A DNA stretch of 64,000 nucleotides from NCBI GenBank assembly GCA_905116865.2, contig CAJHNH020001571.1, positions 124,001 through 188,000 of the forward strand. Reading direction: 5' to 3'. Within the stretch, counting starts at the first letter, position 1, and the number at the start of each line of letters is the position of its first letter. This DNA is from Candidula unifasciata. Its lineage: Eukaryota > Mollusca > Gastropoda > Stylommatophora > Geomitridae. The position numbers and the translations under genes are program-made. Shown here piece after piece: positions 43,192 through 64,000 of the stretch. The notes beneath the pieces are model-generated. The model searched no databases. It saw only the letters and a program-made list of their open reading frames with translations, and was not told the origin of the DNA.

Positions 43192-45532
43192 GTCCGAGTC
43201 AGTGTTGCCACTTTGGATCTTTTATATCCAAATTTAGATCTTTTTCATTGCATTTAGATACTGTTTTTGACGTTTAGATCGTAAATATTTTTCTAGATTC
43301 TTTTCATATAGAGTTAGATATTTTATAGATTTTTTTTCTTTCATTGTCAATTTAATAATTACTGTGTAAAATATTTACTACAATATTTTTGTTTTGGTCT
43401 GGCACGTACATTGTGACAACTGCCATTACTTGAACTTTGAACTCTCACTGGGGTCAACGCACAAATATCTGGCAGCTCCGGTACTGATTAATAAAAACGC
43501 GTGTAAATCATACTAACTTTGTTTCAACCGTATCCTCACTGTGCTGACTTTGCATTTCTTTTTCATGTGATTTAAAAAAAAATAATTGCTCACCTTCTTA
43601 TGTGGCTTTCACTTTGAAAAAACCTTTCAACATACCAAAGGTAAAGTATGAGCAAACAATTTGGAAAGAGTGGTTGCATGATGACAAAATTAAAAAATGG
43701 GGATATGACCAAAGCGTATAAGTACTGCAAGTGTGAAATTAAAGCGAAAATACAAAACTCAAAGAGTTATGCAGAGACTAAAAAAAGCATAAACTGCAGT
43801 TTCATTTGAAGATATTACACCGCTGACATCTGTTTTCAGAACTATACTGATAATTGAATCATCAAAAGTTGAAGTATCAGTCGCAATGTTTTTGTCACTG
43901 CGCAATTTCAAACTGTGACCATTTGATCGATTTGTAAAAAATCTTGGACTAGTTCAATTTGAAAAGTGTGATGTAGAAAGTATAGTTTAGGAACTGAAGG
44001 AACTTTTAATCAGCAAACATTTAGGGTTGAAGAATTTGGCTGTAATTGGTACTGATAATGCCTCAGTGATGGTTGGTATAAACAATGGCGTTTATGCCAA
44101 GTTGAAGGAAGCTAACCCATCGTTAATACTTATAAAATTTATGCGTCATTCATTGCAGCTAACATTATCACATGCTTTATCTAAATATTTACTAAGGAAT
44201 TTGGAATACTTTATTGCTGAAACACTTTACTGGTTTTCCAAATCATTTGTCAGACAACAGCAATACAATACATTATATACAGCCTTGAATGATGGTTCCA
44301 CACCACAGAAAATTCTGTCAGATTGCAAAACTAGATGGTTATCAATTTTACCAGCTGTTGAAAGAATTATGAAGCAATGGTTGAAGTTGAAGACACACTT
44401 TGAAATAACAAGACAAAGTGAAAAGTGCTACACAGCTGAAATACTATATGGAATGTACAGTGATGAAAAAAAATTGTCATTCATTCTCTTTTTAATCCTA
44501 TTCTAATGGAAGTGCAAAAAGTAAATAAACTGTTCAAATCTAAACTTGATAAAGTTAAATTAATTGATGATCTCACCTTGCTATTTCACTCGATAAAAGA
44601 CTGGTGTTGCCAACTTCTAAAGCTGATTTGCTCACTTGCACTATAGAGAGCTATTTGGCTCCTAAGCCACACCTTCCGTATTAAATCGAATCAAAAATTG
44701 ATGATTTAAAAACAAAAGGACTGTTAACAGAGAATGAAGAGAACAACTTAAGAAAACGCTGTCAAGATTTCCTTATCTCATTATTGAAGCAATTGAAGCA
44801 GAGACTTCCTGAAAATCTAGATGTTTTGAAAAATATTTCACTTTTTTCTCCGAGCAACATACTTCAGCCAATAAAGAACATACCTAAATATTGTAAAGTT
44901 ATGAAATTTTTAGGGGCTACTGATAATAGTGTCGCTAAAGCAGAATATCAGTTAACCAAAATAAAGTTAGCAGAATGGACTAACAAAACAGAAACTAAAG
45001 CGTTTTGGAGTGAAGCGAGACAATTTAAAGATGCTTCATCAAACAGTCCATTCTGTAAGCTCTTTAAAGTGCCATGTCTGCCATGATACTACCCGACTCA
45101 AATGCTGACGTAGAAAGAGTTTTCAGTGCTAGGAATTATATCAAATCTAACCTAAAAAAAAACAGGATGAAATTTGACCTCTTAAATGCTATCGTGCCAT
45201 TAAAATTCGGCCTGATGAGACTAGGGAAATAAGCCTACTGTTCCACTTATAAAGAAATTTGAACAGCTAAAGCATACCAGGGTCATTTTAGATCTGAAGC
45301 TTCAACTTCATTATCCAAGCTAAGTTTATCCTGTGGATCTTGTGAGGCATACATCAGTGAAGGTGAGGACATGATTATGTAGGGTAAGTCATAACAAAAG
45401 CTTTGTAATTTTTGACTTTTTCAATTTGGATGTTTTTTCTAGATCTTTTCCACGCAGATTTAGATTTTTTTTTTTTTTTGACACCGTTTTTGATATTTTT
45501 TGTCAAAGAAAAGTGGCAACACTGGTCCGAGT
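43192..45532 (+). mobile_element. Full-length hAT transposon with perfect 8-bp target duplication
   Basis: Termini CAGTGTTGCCACTTT at 43200-43214 and its exact complement AAAGTGGCAACACTG at 45510-45524 are flanked on both sides by GTCCGAGT (43192-43199 and 45525-45532). The element is 2325 bp. Eight-base target duplications and CAGTG ends define the hAT superfamily. Both subterminal regions repeat TTTAGATC/TCTAGAT-type motifs, plausible transposase-binding sites. Confidence 0.93.
43640..45230 (+). pseudogene. hAT transposase, inactivated
   Basis: A degenerate 5' part (KEWLHDDKIKKWGYDQ, CKCEIKAK, resembling a BED-type zinc finger of this group) is broken by stops. The core begins GLKNLAVIGTDNASVMVGIN after an in-frame TAG at 43988 and continues with SDCKTRWLSILPAVERI. 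A frame change follows at about 44500, and LSHYS-type shifts before KQRLPENLDVLKNI at 44784. The C-terminal dimerisation motif SNADVERVFSARNYIKSN follows at about 45095-45150 in another frame. At least one stop and several shifts make it non-functional. Confidence 0.85.
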
Positions 45533-46180
45533 TCACCCCCGGGGGGTAGGCAGAAAATCCCCATTTTTCCCAGATGTACGGTATTTATCATGGAATCAAG
45601 GCCGAAGGGTTGCGATATTCATAATACCGAGCCTAAGGGTAAACAACTCATGGCTACTGGATAAAAAAAAAAAAGCTAGACAACAAAAGTAAACGTAATC
45701 CCAAGGCAGATACTGTCGATACGATGCGAGTTGTTAGCTCTTCGTAGATTTTAGGCCATTTCGTGATGAGGTAAAGTCCTTTCTTGATGAACTGTCCTTA
45801 GCAGGCAATTAAAAAGAACGACAGAAAAATGATAGATATAAAGAAAGAGAGATACAAAGAAAGAGGCAGACAGACATACGTACATACAGGCAGACAGACA
45901 GACAGAAAAACCGAATTTAATAAACAATAATAAAAACAAGTGAATGTTTTCTGGCATAATTTTACAGGGTTGGATTAAAGACAAGTGCATACTGGGTGTA
46001 AGAAATGGCTCTACCTCAGCTGGGGATTGAGCAGATGCAAGTGTCAAGGTAAAGTAAATACACTTGCCAATTTGTCAACCCGGTTCTTTGAGTAAATATA
46101 TATTTATAATCTTTTTCAGACACACACAATTAAAACCCAAATAATATACAAGGCGTGGCCAATCAGTAAGCTTTATCGGA

Positions 46181-47214
46181 ATGAGTAAATTAAAGCTGTT
46201 AAACGAACAACCAAAGAAACGTTCTGTCTACACAGTTGCTAAATTCTGTATAGTTTTCTTGTTAATCTTTCTACCCTGCGTTCATGTAAATTGTAAAGTT
46301 TCCCAGCATCCAACATACCTTACGTTCTGCAAAGAGTTGCTAGAGGATCTGGTCGACGCTCAACACTCAAGGGAAAGGTGAGAAAAATGTACAATAAAAC
46401 AGTTTACTGGCACCATCGGAACTGGAACTCTTCGCTTGCTGCTGACTGTGGGGATAGAGTACTTATGGAAGTGTGCTGAGTGATATAACATCGATTTTCA
46501 ATGCAACATTCCAACATACTTTATTATCGTGTGGTTGCTATTGTCCTGGCGTTTATTGGTGTTGGTTTTTACACCAATTTTCTCTGGGAAAAGACTCATA
46601 TTTGTTTTAAGAAACTAAACTAGTCAGTATCGTCATTCTTTGATGAACTAATATGATAACAAATAATAGATGCGTACAAAGTGTAACAAATAAAAAATAA
46701 CATTTTGATAAGTGGAGCTGCATTGAGAACCAGAACATTCCCAAAAATCGCCCAGTTTCCATTTTCTGCAGCAACCTCACATTTCCAGTACTAATGGTTG
46801 CAACTGTATTCTAAGTGTCTAGTCGTCTCGTTGATTCTGTCGGCTGCGTGAGTCTGCCAGACACACTTTCATTCCCATGACTATTGCAAAAATTATGTGT
46901 TCTATTGCATCTGTCACGTTATTTACCTCCTACCAAGCATATTTGCCATGTCTGCTGCTACTGTTGCACGTGAATGTCTTACAGATGTATCACAGTCAAG
47001 GATTGTAAACTATAATTTCCATTCGTCGTCAATATGAAATTGCCAGTTAACATACTTTAGAGTCTTATACGGGACATTTGAAGAGAAAGAAATGTTAAGG
47101 CTTGCTCGTTATATAAACTTGGGCGACAAAGAATTGGAGGCATATGTCTCAAATTCCAACATGTGCATTGTAAGCATGCAGTCGACTAATTTGCCCGACC
47201 GTAAAGTCCTGTGA
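46181..47214 (+). CDS. Predicted small secreted protein, two exons (116 residues), unknown family
   Basis: Exon 1 is 46181-46377 and exon 2 is 47061-47214; the intron of 683 bases has GTGAGA and TTTAG ends. Joining restores one Arg codon (AG+A) and an open frame of 116 codons to TGA. The N-terminus is basic (PKKR at 11-14), then a hydrophobic core at 22-34 (FCIVFLLIFLPCV), typical of a signal peptide or signal anchor, with cleavage possible around N37/C38. The mature part is short and mostly helical-looking (FCKELLEDLVDAQHSRER, then EEKEMLRLARYINLGDKELE). I do not recognise it. An internal GTAAGC in exon 2 could be a further donor, so the 3' end is uncertain. It sits between a hAT transposon and the receptor. 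Confidence 0.5.
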
Positions 47215-47427
47215 GTTAATACGTATTTTTTATATTATGTATAATTGTATGTGCGTTTATGTTTGGCTGTTTGTATACGATTGTTGTATACGAAAACACA
47301 GTGATAATATACAAATGACACCTTAATGAGATTTAGTGTTTTCAGTCTTAATGTGAGAAACAAAGGGAAACAATGCAGGCTAGCTTCCGTTGAGACTAAC
47401 GCCATTTTTGTCATGCTTAGGGAAATA

Positions 47428-47428
<1 letters not shown>

Positions 47429-47460
<32 letters not shown>

Positions 47461-47516
47461 CCCTCACACACAAACATACGCGCGCACACACATACACACA
47501 CACACACACTCACACA
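47429..47516 (+). repeat. CA microsatellite
   Basis: Interrupted CA repeat, 15 bases after the position where a coding-like segment (RGNSA) stops. Confidence 0.92.
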
Positions 47517-47814
47517 CGGTACATACAGTGGCTAAATGTTCTGCAATGTTGCCACGTTTGTTTATGGTTTCGCGTGATTTCTTTTGTAAAATATGTACTG
47601 CTTTACGGCTTAGAGATTATTCATCATATTTCACAATTCTATACGTGCCAGGGTTCGATTAAGGAGGTCAGCGGATTAGGGAGGATGAGAGAGATGACTG
47701 TTTTTGCATCTTTTTGAACAGTGGTATGAGATCAAACCAAAATAATATTCCCAAAGGCAGCAATGTATACACATTTTCACTGCCTACACTCTTCATTGCG
47801 GAGACGGCATATAT

Positions 47815-47995
47815 CCCGCTTCTTCTTCTCAGCGCTTACCTGCTATTAGCTCTGACGAAAAGTTATGGTTGTTAGTCCAGAACTTGCATGCTACGTGCAC
47901 GTCTGTTTTACAGATTTTGCATGTTTGTATGCAGACTATTGGTTCTTTGCCTCTCAATCAGGTGTGCTCTGACTTCAGAGGGTCACACATTCTTT
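47815..47995 (+). repeat. Family C copy, truncated
   Basis: GACGAAAAGTTATGGTTGTT, GCTACGTGCACGTCTGTTTT and TTGGTTCTTTGCCTCTCAAT; the homopolymer half is missing. Confidence 0.55.
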
Positions 47996-49118
47996 ACTGA
48001 AGAACATACAGGTCGATAACTCTTACATATAAAGAAACACAACGAATGAAGCATTTCATAACATGAAGACATTGAATGCATGATGTGATTTGAAAACGTA
48101 ATTTAGAAGGGAAAAATTAGCATTATCTAATCCTTCCGTTTGCTAAAAGTAAATTTGTAAAGAATACTACTATGCCCTATTTTTTCTTAAATTAAAAGCA
48201 CCAAGCTACTACACATGTTATGCTGATACTGTTAAATTAATTTTTTGTTACAAATACAGTGTCCAATTTGTCCAATTTATCAGTGTAGTTATAGTTAAGT
48301 TTACACCTTTTTACTCTAAAAAAAAAAAAAAAAAACGATTCCACTTCCCGTACAGTAGATGGGAATATAGTTTTCGGTTATAACTCACAAGGTCTGGAAT
48401 GCCTATTGGAAACAAATGTAGTTGTCTCTGGACATGGTCGAATCTCACACACGATTCGGTTGCAACAATGAATAATTAAATCAAAGCATAGTTTTTTTTT
48501 TTTGGTGTGTGTGTGCATGGGATTCCTGCTTTACTATGGAAAAATACACGGATACGTGCGCAGGGTTGTGCTGTCATATAGGCAGGCATTCTTGCTTTTG
48601 TGGATAAAAATAAGTGCCACTTTTCGGTGAAGAACTGCACGCAGATGATCTTTACTGCAGTAGCTTGAGACGTTACATTCAATAACAAATGCGCTTTATA
48701 AGTTAGTTACCCGACAGGTTACAGATCTTCACTGTAGCAGCTAGAGATGCTACATTCAATAACAGATGCGCTTTCTAAGTTAGTTTAACTACTCCTTCAT
48801 TGGTTAAGTGCTAGGACCCTCTCTTCAGTATATTCCATAGTTTTAAGATGCTAACAATTAGAAGCTCGGTGTTGGATTATTTTTCCCCTTAGCATAACGA
48901 TCATGTCTGGCTAACATCTTTTCACTTGCTTTTCTTGCAGTATAATTTTAAGTGTAGATCCAGTTATAGCTTGTTTTGTACAATGTCCGACTTCATGTAG
49001 ATCATTCCGCATGCTAGTCTGATTCTATTCTATGTATTCTACGGTAGCACTATATTCTCATGCGGATGTGTCCACTTTCAGCAATAGCTAGTATACAGCA
49101 AATCTGAGTCAGAGGACG

Positions 49119-49333
49119 GTGTAGTGCAGTGGCTCTGAACCTTCCTAATGCCGCGACCCTTTAATAAAGTGACTCATGTTGTGGCGACCCCCAGCCATAA
49201 TATTTTTTTTCGTTGCTACTTCATAACTTTAATAAGTATGTGTTGTCGGATGATCTTTGGAGACCTCTGTGAAAGAGTCGTTCGACCCACAAAAAGGGTC
49301 GCGACCCACAGGTTGAGAACCGCTGGCGTAGGG
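49119..49333. mobile_element. SPIN-family hAT MITE (199 bp)
   Basis: The element is 49127-49325. One end reads CAGTGGCTCTGAACCTTCC and the other, complemented, CAGCGGTTCTCAACCTGTGG, with internal GCCGCGACCCTTTAATA, TTCGTTGCTACTTCATAAC and GGGTCGCGACCCAC. I recognise these as SPIN (Space Invader) non-autonomous sequence, known from scattered tetrapods and invertebrates. Flanks GTGTAGTG and GCGTAGGG match at 6 of 8 positions, a decayed 8-bp target duplication. It lies about 150 bases past the receptor stop codon, perhaps in its 3' UTR. Confidence 0.9.
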
Positions 49334-49475
49334 CAAAATACCATTACATAAGGCCATCCCTGGATGAAACGCAAGAGTTATTGAGCTCGGTCAGAAGTCA
49401 TCACGTTTTCAGCTTGATTTCAAATTGTTAGTAGGCACGTCAGTCGTTCCACGAGGCGCCTAGCGGTGATTTCTG

Positions 49476-61085
<11,610 letters not shown>

Positions 61086-61299
61086 CTGGGGAAAGATAAA
61101 CAGTGGTAATATTAGCTTTTACTTTACACATTGTTGTGTGTTCGTTAGGCAGTCAAATTATTTTATAATACACCATAAAATTAACCATGTGATATTAACC
61201 ACTGCAAAGTGGCATGGTTGTATATACAGGAAAACCGTAGATAACGCGAACTCGCCTAAGAAGAATGTTAAATGTTAAATGTTGTATTTTGAATTAGGA

Positions 61300-61570
61300 A
61301 TCTTCCAGTGTGGGTTCCATGGCTCATTGTTGGGGGGGGGGGGGGGATAACAAGAAAAGACATACTGCTTCCACAAGAGTCGACTAATTGGGAGCTTCCT
61401 TCGAAGTTGGATACATTTTAATGTGAGGCAAGGATCTGCAGACAAATGACAGATATGTAAAAAGAATATGCCCGCAACACTCAGATTTTGGAACAAGACT
61501 AATGTCTAGAGGTGGGCGAACACCCAGAAATTTCCGCCGGAATGTACAGCTGGTGAACAAGAAAAAGAAG
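61300..61570 (-). repeat. Family C copy with poly-G
   Basis: GTGGGTTCCATGGCTCATTG then about 14 G at 61332, AGAGTCGACTAATTGGGAGC, CAGACAAATGACAGATATG and GGAACAAGACTAATGTCTAG. Confidence 0.6.
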
Positions 61571-61802
61571 AATTTGCAATTTATGTCACAGCAATTGGTA
61601 TATTCCCATAATTACACTGCCCCCATCCTCAGCAGCAAGCACAGAGATTAAATACCAGTTACAGACTATATCGGTCTGGCTTTTCTCCCAAAGTGTTGTA
61701 CTTCGAAGAGAAATTGTGCATTTTGCATTGAGAAAGACAAAACAAAAAGTTTACAAGAAGCCTTGCTTGATGACCTGGAGAAATAAAGATTGTGTGTTGA
61801 TG

Positions 61803-61862
61803 TATATATTTATATATGTGTGTGTATATGTGTGAGTGTGTGTGTGTGCGTGTGTGTGGGTG
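61803..61862. repeat. TA/TG microsatellite
   Basis: TATATTTATATATG passes into GTGTGTG repeats. Confidence 0.88.
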
Positions 61863-62375
61863 TGTACACAATCATACAATAATAGCTTTGGATAAACAAA
61901 AACAATCAACAAGCACATAATGGTGATGAATACGATGATAATGATACTTTTCAAGATTATGATAATGAAGGCTATCATGAGGATGATTATGTTACTGACA
62001 ATCTAAACGCAGAATCGATTTCACTTGCATCTAGGCGCTTAGAACAGATATCGCTACTAAAATTAGAATATAGACAAGTATAATTTTCTTTAACAACAAG
62101 GATTCACATTTCGTTCTCGAGATGTGTTTAGAATATTAAAACAGGAGTACTACATGATTTCAAATGCATCGCCTGTTTACTCCGAATACACATGTAAAAT
62201 TTCATTTCCTTGTTAAAACTTCCGGACGAGCAATGCATCTAATTCTACATATTCTATACTTATGAACCCTACAAGTAAAGTATTCCTCCAAGGTGTTGAA
62301 TTATAATTGGTACATTCAACTGATTTTTTTTTTATGCAGGGTGTTGCTGATTTTTATTGTCATATTGTTTGTATC

Positions 62376-62646
62376 CTAGAAATATCTTTTGGCAATGAAT
62401 TGACGTCTGTTGCAAATGTTAAAAAATGTCGTTAGGAAAAATAACATAACCAGCGTAGTAAACATAAATAGTCCATAACGTATAGTGGCGTTGACTTCTG
62501 GGCATTGATGGATGATTCTGTTATATATATAGATGGTTATGTGATTCGTCAGAAGCGAAGTGAATGGGCTTTCACGGCAAGAACCAAATGCTAAAACCAG
62601 TAGCATTACAATGGAGGTGATGGTTGCGACAAAGTTCATAGAATGG
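62376..62646 (-). CDS. Terminal exon of an unidentified protein with two membrane helices
   Basis: After acceptor GAGTTTTCAG the frame runs through SMNFVATITSIVMLLVLAFG (helix), a loop with CRESPFTSLLTNH and HQCPEVNAT (possible N-glycosylation), a second helix (YGLFMFTTLVMLFFLTTFFN) and a basic end, RRQFIAKRYF, to TAG. It is on the receptor's strand and upstream of its exons, so it could be an alternative exon or a separate gene. No family recognised. Confidence 0.35.
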
Positions 62647-63059
62647 CTGAAAACTCAGGAGATCACTAATGCATGTTTGCTCAGCAACTGAGTGAGCATG
62701 CTACATAAGATCAAGGTGGGGCAATGAGAGAACTAACGCTCTCGCTGGTAGTGCGACTGTCAGGAATGGGTCGTCTATGGACAGGAGAGACATCGTCAAT
62801 GCCATACGAGAGACTCAACGCTGTGAGGCTTTCAATTTCGAGGAACATATTTTTTCCACTGAATATGCTGCACACCCTAGGTGTACCAAATGTAGCAGCG
62901 AGACAAGAAATCCCTACAGCAGCCACGCGTCTTTATATCAACCAGAACAGAATGGGAGTTGTAAGCCTAAAAACACTTAGAGACATACTTGTACCCAGGA
63001 GGAAATCGGGGCACGTATGGTCATACCCGATGTTCGATGAAGATGATCATTAAAATAAA

Positions 63060-64000
63060 CAATGAACAGTGGGATATTTCTTTATGCAAAGGATTAGCGA
63101 CTATGTTGTCGTTGCTGTCAAATTAGCATTTATATGCACTATATCATTGAACGTTTGTTTGAATGCTCATTTTTTTTAAAGTTTATTTTATTGTGTTTTT
63201 TAATGCATTACTAAATTATTTTTTAAACTATTATGAGTGCAGCATCGTTTTTGTATTGTAGTGTTCATGTTGGTTTTAATTCACTGATAAAGAATTTAGT
63301 CCACACATTCGATTGTTGATTTCCTTTAATTACCCTTAATATTTGTTGACCTTTTTATTCCAAAATTTTCAGCCCAAAACAAATTCTTTGAACTGAGTAA
63401 GTTCATCTGGGACAATTTGGTACATATGTACATATACTAATAATTCAGGAAAAGGTTCATATAACTTGTGTTTGTAGAAAGATAGGTTAAACTTTATATT
63501 ATAGTTGACATGACCAATAAACGTACAGTGAATTGTTTGGTGCGGAAAGAGTTAAAGGTCATGGCCGGCGTTTAACAATTGCACTCTATCCTAGTACCCG
63601 GGTTCGATTTTCTGAGTAGATTTGTTTTGACTGTTCTAGTGATTTTCAAGCAGTAGTGAAGTGATATTCTTCCATCACCAGTGATGAAGACCACTCTTTC
63701 TTTCATCCGTCATGAAACTATTGTTGAGTTCTGTGAGTCTAGAGACCCGCTATAAGCACAAAACGGGTCTGGAAGGATCTCGTACCATGGGGGCAGAAGA
63801 CAGTGTCTGTAGGTTAAGGGTCTGTTATAGGGATCTTGCCAGCCTGCTTGTACTGTTCAGTTGCCCTTATTCTTGAAACCTCACATGTCGCTGCCCATCT
63901 TAAGATAGATGTCCACTATGTAGTTCGGTCTTGAGCAGGAGCCTTTCATGGTAAATATTGAAGGATTTAGGTGTTGTCTTTAGCCTTTTTTTTTCTGACC
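63060..64000. other. Intergenic or upstream GPCR intron, nothing recognised
   Basis: AT-rich to 63540. A possible tRNA-like box B (CCCGGGTTCGATT at about 63597) follows, but the rest of a tRNA fold is lacking. Confidence 0.35.

Noticed and set aside
44784..45086. Separate host gene encoding KQRLPENLDVLKNISLFS
   Set aside because: It lies inside the 43.2-45.5-kb transposon and reads as part of its broken transposase.

Overview
The window is eukaryotic genomic DNA. It shows spliced genes, introns of 0.4-9.6 kb, tRNA-like SINEs, non-LTR retrotransposon remnants, hAT and Helitron DNA transposons, long TTC, TA and CA microsatellites, and one 17-base assembly gap. Three things suggest a gastropod mollusc, probably a heterobranch: the DNA polymerase eta reads as an invertebrate orthologue, the receptor ends in an invertebrate neuropeptide-type seventh helix, and a SPIN-type hAT element is present, a family I recall being reported in the snail Lymnaea. 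The species assignment is inference. LAYOUT: 1-7.9 kb is mostly repeats. It holds a fold-back element carrying two inverted blocks of telomere-like GGGTTA repeats (2478-3434), an exact 378-bp tandem duplication (3897-4652), two weak candidate exons of an unidentified membrane protein on the minus strand, and two perfect TGACGTCA sites near 5.55 kb. 8.09-28.2 kb is a complete plus-strand gene for translesion DNA polymerase eta (POLH). Its ten coding exons join in phase into 757 codons plus a stop, with the Y-family catalytic core, a UBZ zinc finger, PCNA-binding motifs and a REV1-binding-like FF motif. Its introns are full of SINEs, a 205-bp hAT MITE with an 8-bp target duplication, an inverted repeat pair that brackets exons 6-7, and several minisatellites. 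28.2-36 kb is repeat-rich and holds a broken minus-strand non-LTR retrotransposon (endonuclease plus reverse transcriptase, about 32.8-35.2 kb) and the gap. 36.2-37 kb looks like a divergent promoter: a small minus-strand membrane-protein ORF faces a plus-strand ATG-GCC-GAC start that runs directly into a consensus splice donor. 37.1-43 kb holds a second fold-back element and a TTC tract of about 690 bp. 43.2-45.5 kb is a full-length but dead hAT transposon with perfect 15-bp termini and a perfect 8-bp target duplication. 46.2-47.2 kb contains a predicted two-exon gene for a 116-residue secreted protein that I do not recognise. 49.5-61.1 kb is the 3' part of a minus-strand rhodopsin-class G-protein-coupled receptor: extracellular loop 2 to the C-terminus in three phase-matched exons. 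Its 9.6-kb last intron was invaded by an internally deleted Helitron (about 51-54.9 kb), SINEs and microsatellites. A SPIN-family MITE lies just past its stop codon. The rest, to 64 kb, is repeats and one unidentified two-helix exon. WORKING TOGETHER: the three best host genes (POLH, the secreted protein and the receptor) show no operon-like or functional link. Most of the remaining sequence is the debris of at least six mobile-element classes.
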